Source: Sipunculus nudus (Eukaryota > Annelida > Sipuncula > Golfingiida > Sipunculidae). Taken from it: a DNA stretch of 64,000 nt. Made by a program: the position numbers and the translations under genes. The stretch is taken from assembly GCA_026874595.1 (NCBI GenBank), contig CM049314.1:35135229-35199228 (forward strand), read 5' to 3'. Shown one piece after another: positions 57,880 to 64,000 of this stretch (its first letter is position 1; each line of letters starts with the position of its first letter). The notes under the pieces are model-generated. The model worked only from the letters and a program-made list of their open reading frames with translations, searched no databases and was not told the origin of the DNA.

Positions 57880-60800
57880 AGTGATAATTAAGGCAGTTAA
57901 TTGTCTTTAGCCAAACACGGTGAACCCGTCTGCGGGAGGGGGTTGCGTCACGCTTCATCGATCTTTACAACTAAAGCTGCTTGGCAAAGTGTAATCACGC
58001 CAATTGTTAGGACGCTTTGGTCCAGTTAACAACGTAGTTAAGTCTTCGTAGGTTAAGGGGCCTTTTATTTCGTTGCACAACATAAAAGCAGAATGGGCCA
58101 GGAAGAGAACCAAGAGTTAGAACAACAGAAACCTCGCCTTTGCAGCATTTGTGGTAGGCCATGTAAAGGCCATGAGGGCCTAGAGTGTCATTTTATGATA
58201 TTTTTATGACATTTAAGACCTTATGGACGTAAGCACCATGTCCTGCACGACACTCTAGTAACATTGGGACCATGTAGTCATTTTCAGCCTTCTGCAGACT
58301 CAATGACCGATAGTATGAACATTCTTACTGAACAAATTGAGAACGTGAAGTTTAACCTTACGGCTCTATTAGGGTCACAAGCCACTCTTACAACTATTTA
58401 TGTCTGTGCATCAAGGGCTAGCACATTCAGCACATTCAGTGTGATACTTCCAATGACGCAAAAGAGGCCTAGCTACCAGTTTCAGGTAACTTTTGGCTAT
58501 CGGCATTGGCAAACTCTGAATGAGTTGTTTTACATAAATGCCCACAACTATATATAAACTTGGTCGAGTACCGCTCCTTCGTGCAAGATAAGAAGTGCGT
58601 TAGGCCAGCTGTTTAAACCATCGCACAAAACTGTCAGGGATGGCTTAGTTCCATTTCAGTTCCACATAGAAAATACAAACGTATGCGCCACATTTTGGAC
58701 GGCACAGCTTTAAAAAAGGGGTATTATATGTTTTAAGTGCCGTTCTTACTCCCATCCCGTACGAGAATGATCTTTCGGGTCAGAGCGAGGTGAGCGACAG
58801 CTACCATCAAGACCAGAGCACCCATCGTAATCCAAGTACCAGAGTAAAGGCAAGCATGAAACGATGGTTACTCATAGGGACAGAAGGTTGCAACAACAAC
58901 TATAAAGGCAGATGCAGTTTCCAAGCTTGCGGAAGGGCCAAGGTGTGCCGAAACTGTAAAGGACAAGACCCGTGCTAGCAATGTAAACAGTGTAATTCGA
59001 AGTAAATCGCCATTAATCTACTTACATAAAAGGAAGCCTTACGCTTACATCCGGACCAAAATTTCGCAAACAGATTTCTTTGTGTTATATAGCATGGAGT
59101 AAGAATAAGGCACAACGGCCCTCGAGAAAACACGTATAAGTCCCAACTGGCCATCCACAAAAACCAACGCGACTATGGTAAAAAAAACAATTGCTAAATA
59201 CCTTAAACTCAAACACAGGGCAGGGCCATTTTCACAACCACAATATCGACACTTTGTCGCTTCGCCGTTAAGAGCGTATCACAAGAAACGCTCAGACAAA
59301 TATCGTGTAATACACAACCTCTCCTGGCCGCCGAGCCAAACTGTAAACGATTACATCCCCGCCGTACATTATATCTCCATGGATCAGGTTGTCGCAATCG
59401 TGAAATCCTAAGGAAAAAACGCCTCCCTCGCTAAGCGTGACCTTAAGGACGCTTATAAGCATATCGTGGTCGCTTTAGGGGACTGGGAACATTTGGGAAC
59501 TTCCTGGCCAGTAACTAGCTCGGAAGGGAAAAGAATGCGTAGAATACTTCGTCGATCCTGTGCTCCCGTTCAGCCTTCGAAGTTCGGCTCGCTTGTTCAA
59601 CGATTATGCAGAGGCACTTCAGCAGTAGTGCGCAACAGGGGCGCTTCAGTCGTTGAATTTAACCTAGACTATTACGTCACTTGCGGATCTCCAGCATCAA
59701 GTCAGCGCAGTGAAAAGCTGCTGCTTATGCTGCAGAGTTCCGTGAATTTGAGCTTTACCGACCAGCCTTCTAAAGTGACTAACCCCTCCACACGTCTGAA
59801 GTACCGTGGTATCATTATTGACACGGAAATTATGGCACTTCAGATTTCCGAGGAAAGAATGTCTGAACTCATGAGCAAACAAACACTTTTGAGGGCAAAA
59901 CGCACCTTATAAAAAAAGCTAGCTTCTATGATAGGCCGGTTAGAACATTCACTAGACGCCTTATTGACTTAGCAAGAAAGTCAAGCATCCGCACCTAAGA
60001 ATGCGCATAAGTAGAGCTGCAAGTTAACACATCGGTTGGTGGTTGGAGTATTTGCCATCATTGAACAGATAAAGCTTGTTTGACAATTCCGATTGGATAG
60101 TCAATGCCGACATCCACCTTTCAGATGTGCCAGAATTCGGTTTCGGTCCGGTGTGCGGAAACGAGTTGATTTGCGGTTTGTTCAGCGACAAATGAGGCGA
60201 ATTGTATGCCTTGGTTTTACTACTTTACTACTTTACTCAACTACTTTGGGGCATAAATTCGCCATAAAAGTAGTCTTGTTCTATTGCAGTAAATTGTCAA
60301 TTGTGAACATTTTGCAAAAAGCTATATAACATGATAAGAAATTGTCATTGGTACGATCAGTATCTTTATGTGTAGTGCCGAACTCATTGCAGGGGCCAAA
60401 AATCCGGCCGCCGACGCCTTATATCGCTGGCAAATTGCGAGGTATACAGCTCTTAATCCACAGGCTAATGAGCATATGACAGAGATGGGGTGTATCCCCT
60501 TTAATGCTTCATCATACTTAAATGAAGGGTTAATGATAATTCACTCTATTTCCTTAAACGTATCTCAGTGTATAACAGATGATAGTCGACTGCTACAAAG
60601 CGAGGACAGAGAGCTGGTGAGAGGAGGCATTAAATCATCCACCAGGCGAACATATGAGGTAGGGGAGAGAGACAGTATTTGACATTTTGTGTGAGATATA
60701 ATCTGTGCCAGCATCAGGGGACACGCTCCTCATTTTTATAATTTGGTTGCATCCCTGCTCTAAGTTCTGCCCAGTGTCCGTATATCTGGCCGAAGCTAGA

Positions 60801-61050
60801 TCATTACATGTTAAAGAAGGCCATTTCAAGCCCCTAACTGACGCATTAAGAGTTAAGCGGGTGCTTTGTGGCATTAAAACTATTAACGGCCCCTTTCAGA
60901 TCAGATCCTCAATCTTCTGTTGAAGGGCATGACTCATTCTTATCAATACAGATTATTGTGATCAGCCTTTTTTTGGCGTATTACGCCTGTTTGAGAGCAG
61001 CCGAATAAACAGTGTCTGGAGTTTCTCGATTTTAGACTTTGCGTATTTAT
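57880..61050 (+). mobile_element. degenerate DIRS-type retroelement, copy 2
   Basis: Colinear with copy 1 but on the plus strand. The gag-like start at 58094 includes RLCSICGRPCKGHEGLECH, and 58264-58557 holds a second gag-like piece. A zinc-knuckle region lies near 58930-58990 (interrupted by TAG). RT at 59175-59411 reads KYRVIHNLSWPPSQTVNDYI. An RT/RNase H stretch is at 59466-59912 and the RNase H end with GAKNPAADALYRW at 60368-60470. The tyrosine recombinase N-domain is at 60530-60900 and LAYYACLRAAE then stop near 60985-61010. Missing terminal parts and flanks equal those of copy 1, so the pair is one insertion duplicated with its host DNA. Confidence 0.8.
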
Positions 61051-61147
61051 GAAATATAAAGTGAAAAAAATTTTAAAAGAAATTTACCTCAGATATAATG
61101 TGAGCACCTTTAAGGTAGCATACAATTTGTTCGTTGCAGTATGTATG

Positions 61148-61149
<2 letters not shown>

Positions 61150-61208
<59 letters not shown>
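61150..61208. repeat. (TA)n microsatellite
   Basis: TA array in the exon 12-13 intron copy of the right outer arm. The left partner (about 19190) has only TATATATA, so the array expanded on this side. Confidence 0.95.
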
Positions 61209-61210
<2 letters not shown>

Positions 61211-62518
61211 TGTGCAGCAAGGAATCACACACATTACTTCCTCTTGATGAGATTCCATATATGCGTATGCTGCACATTGCGATCGCTCATGGTAGCGATT
61301 GTAAACGAATCTGCAGGGTAATGGACTGGAAAATTCCAAACTTTGACGTATAACGAATGACAAAATAAACTAGCATTCCAAATATATGCGTAAGCAGTAC
61401 GTGTAGGCGTAATGCAGTTAGAAAACGGACGCCTGTGATTCCATTAATACTTCATACATATATATGGAATCACTCCCTGAGAATATAATGTGTCCGATTC
61501 CTAGCTGCATTAGGGAACATATGCGTAGTGCGTATGCATACATACCGCTTTCGCATATATGGAAAGCAAGCTTAAATATGTTTTAAGTTTAATAAGTACA
61601 TGTATAGGGCAAAAAAGATAAGTATACCGGTGAGCATAAACACGTTTTTCTATCTGGAAAACTATCATAAGTAGTAAATAACAAGTAATAAACTTGATAA
61701 CTAAGGAGATAAACTTGCTATTTACTCATGTAAAATAGTTATTTGAACACCAATGAACTTTCTGTATCTTTAATGACTAAAATTATTTTTTTTAAATAAA
61801 CTTATTAAAATAATTAGTATCTTAATATCTACCTGGCAGAGGGAATAAATATCAACATTATATTTCGTTCTTTCTTTTAAGACATACTAATCTATATCTC
61901 ATACCACTTCAGTGTCGCCGTCTCTAAATACAACTTTTGCCGATAGAGGTCTCTGTCGAATCGTCCGCATTAACGTTAATCTGAAGATGAACGCCTAGAA
62001 GCCAAGTTTATCCGGACAGACGCCAGCGGGTTCCTCTGTAACGTCATCCATGCGGTCCTACTTGATTGGTCAAACATATTTCTGCAGGAATTCTTGGGTC
62101 TGAAAGGTTTGGCTGTTGTGTTGCAGCTCACAAATTTGCCCACGGCTACATTGTTGACTAAATAAACAAATTATTATTATTATTATAATTATAATTATGT
62201 TTGCTGTTGTTTTTGTTTTTGTTATGGCTGGTGGTGTTGTTGTTATTACTAGCGTATTACCCTTTCATCATTTAACTCTTGTGGACCAAGTTTAGCTTAA
62301 TTCAAATTACGATAGATGGTGCTTCAAAATCACTAACTGCATACAGTGGCGTAATTTCTGACGGACATCACTTGGTTTGCTACTTGACAAAATAATCTCA
62401 AATTTCACAGAATTTATGGAAAATTTAGAACCCCCCCCCCCAAGGACACACTTGGGATCATTCTCGATTATTTAGCCAAAACGATTATTTCTGAGGCGTG
62501 AAAACAGAGAAGTTGAAT

Positions 62519-62617
62519 GACAACGTCATCCATGCGGTCCTACTTGATTGGTCAAACATCTTTCTGCAGGAATTCTTGGGTCTGAAAGGTTTGGCTGTTG
62601 TGTTGCAGCTCACAAAT
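62519..62617 (-). repeat. ~98-bp repeat of the exon-12 copy start
   Basis: 62519-62617 repeats 62040-62138 almost exactly (GTCATCCATGCGGTCCTACT onward), in the same orientation. On the minus strand it covers the coding region around FRPKNSC...SSRTAW. Near-identity indicates a recent local duplication or conversion, much younger than the palindrome. Confidence 0.85.
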
Positions 62618-63437
62618 ATAATTATTATTATAATTATTATTATAATTATTATTATTATTATTATTCATAATAATATTATTATTTAACATTGACTTTACCA
62701 AACAAAATAAAAGATGATTCAATGTTAAATAATAATGTTAAATAATAATTATGAGAAGAAGAATTTTTTTATGTTTGCTAACTACTGTTTCTACTGTTAA
62801 AACTACAACATGGTTAAGTATAACTACTGTTGCAACCACAACGACCACTATACAACATTCTGCTGTAAGTACGAGGTTAAACGAGATTTTCTGTACCCTT
62901 TTTCTGTTAATCCAGGTTTGTTAAACGTCGAAAAAGCAGAAAAAACTTTAATGGTATGACAGTAAAAATAATATCCCGGTTAGGCTCAAGTACCGTATTT
63001 CATACAGCAGTCATGTACGGGTCTGGTTCCCCAGTATTTTATCTAACCATAGTCTCCACCTGGTGGCTAATTTCATGACCAACTTGAGCATTAAAAACCA
63101 ATCAACTGCCGTGTCTATTGTGATAGTGAGATTTTTGTGGACAGAGATGAGCATATATTGAATATTGAGCAGAATGTTGTATCGTCTAATTATAAATATA
63201 CTAGCCCTCTTTATGGATCAGGAAAATCAGCTGTAACGCCGTTTTATAGACCAGTTCCACGAGCATGCCAGAGCCATTTCGGCACTCTGATATAAAAGTC
63301 TACGACCATGTACTGGCTGTCAGAGTGCCGTTAAATCATTCAATGTAGATTGCACTTTAAGTTTTCAAGCGGATGTAAATATTTTCGTCATTTTTGGACA
63401 ACGCCTCACGGTCCACAAGTATGTTGTCGCTTAACAT

Positions 63438-64000
63438 AAACAAGTGGCCCATGGGCCGTAATGTTCAGCTGAATTAAAGGAACCTTTAACAATGGTTAAA
63501 ATGACTCCAAGAGTGTTCACAATCATGCATTTTGCCAATAGTACTTAGAAATATGTTACAGTGACCTCATTTAGACTTTCCAAGAAGATTTTAACAAGAA
63601 ATCTCTGGATGCAAATTTTTTCCTCCAACTGTTACAATGTGTGCCTATCTGACTAATAGAGTACTAAAATCATGTTTTTTTTCACATAGCTCGCAGAATT
63701 TAAAGTTTCAAAGAATTTTTTAATGAGCCTCAATCAAAATAGACGTTTCTCGGTCCACCTGTTATCAATCATGCAAATCTGTCTTACAAGGTCCTCAAAT
63801 AATGTTCTTTCACATATCTTGCAGAATATATGTCACCATGACCTTATTTCAGTGTTCAACAGAGAATTACCCAGGACCTTCCTTAATGTAATGTTGGAAG
63901 AGTCTAGGGCTAGCTGGCACAATGTGTGCCCGCCTGACTCTATGGGGGTTGTTGTCGGCCTGTCGATTGAAAATATAGGTCACATGACCTTATTTCAGGT
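63438..64000. other. single-copy-looking sequence beyond the palindrome
   Basis: No gene seen. Three diverged repeats of a phrase like TCACCATGACCTTATTTCAG occur near 63555, 63833 and 63980, each about 150-280 bp apart. This suggests a dispersed or tandem repeat that continues past the window. Confidence 0.4.

Larger units (their letters stand above)
57248..62157 (-). pseudogene. IgGFc-gene tail copy 5 (exons 12-14, inverted)
   Basis: The exon-12 copy (62157-61905, minus, 253 nt) begins NNVAVGKFVSCNTTAKPFRP. It has a one-base deletion after RINLAS that shifts the frame. The exon-13 copy (57713-57595) has lost about 50 nt (GTGGTGTGCAAGGGTTGAC joins distant parts), causing a stop. The exon-14 copy (57267-57248) still reads DCDWSS and stop. 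The intron between exons 12 and 13 carries DIRS copy 2 at the same site as in the parent gene. It is the mirror partner of 18206-23481. Confidence 0.8.
45704..63437 (-). repeat. right arm of large imperfect inverted repeat
   Basis: Homology to the left arm begins abruptly at 45704 (HNMT exon 3) and ends near 63437, opposite left position about 16880 (GTTGTCGCTTAACAT). Relative to the left arm it has an extra direct duplication at 46.8-49.6 kb, a ~500-bp extra block at 51.86-52.35 kb, and lacks the cassette 2 exon-12 copy. Confidence 0.88.

Overview
This is animal nuclear DNA. Genes are split into small exons with GT-AG introns. Between them lie AT-rich introns, long (TA)n arrays, LINE, SINE and tyrosine-recombinase retroelement remnants, and diverged segmental duplications. 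A secreted IgGFc-binding-domain protein with MopE-type DNDCDG loops and galactose-binding-like modules suggests a mollusc, probably a bivalve. The organism is an inference; the gene structures are read from the sequence.

Layout. At 1-2.4 kb I see no gene. At 2.43-23.48 kb (+) there is one 14-exon gene whose splice phases agree at every junction and which predicts 826 residues: signal peptide, IgGFc_binding region, two acidic metal-binding loops, galactose-binding-like module 1, Cys-rich linker, galactose-binding-like module 2 and a short tail. Its introns hold a LINE fragment, a TIR-bearing element, a minisatellite and a degenerate DIRS-type element. Downstream, on the opposite strand and convergent, is a 4-exon methyltransferase gene of the histamine N-methyltransferase (HNMT) type.

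The cassette (last exons of the IgGFc gene plus the convergent HNMT-like gene) is repeated. Cassette 1 is at about 15-28 kb, cassette 2 at about 28.7-36.5 kb and cassette 3 at about 36.6-45.7 kb, all in the same orientation. From 45.7 to 63.4 kb the material appears inverted. It pairs with 16.9-34.6 kb as a large imperfect palindrome: paired coordinates sum to about 80.3-81.1 kb, the arms are about 17.7 kb, and cassette 3 is the spacer. The DIRS remnant is present at the same site in both outer arms, and a SINE is shared by the inner cassettes, which orders the events.

Of five HNMT-like copies, those at 34.0-35.9 kb and 43.1-44.9 kb (both -) are intact over four exons (280 residues). The copies at 25.6-27.3 kb and 53.4-55.3 kb carry nonsense or frameshift lesions. 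The copy at 45.7-46.3 kb (+) has only exons 3-4 and starts exactly at the inversion junction. All duplicated IgGFc tails except the parent look broken or partial. The methyltransferase family therefore seems to be the part kept functional, with likely changes at substrate-contact positions relative to vertebrate HNMT.
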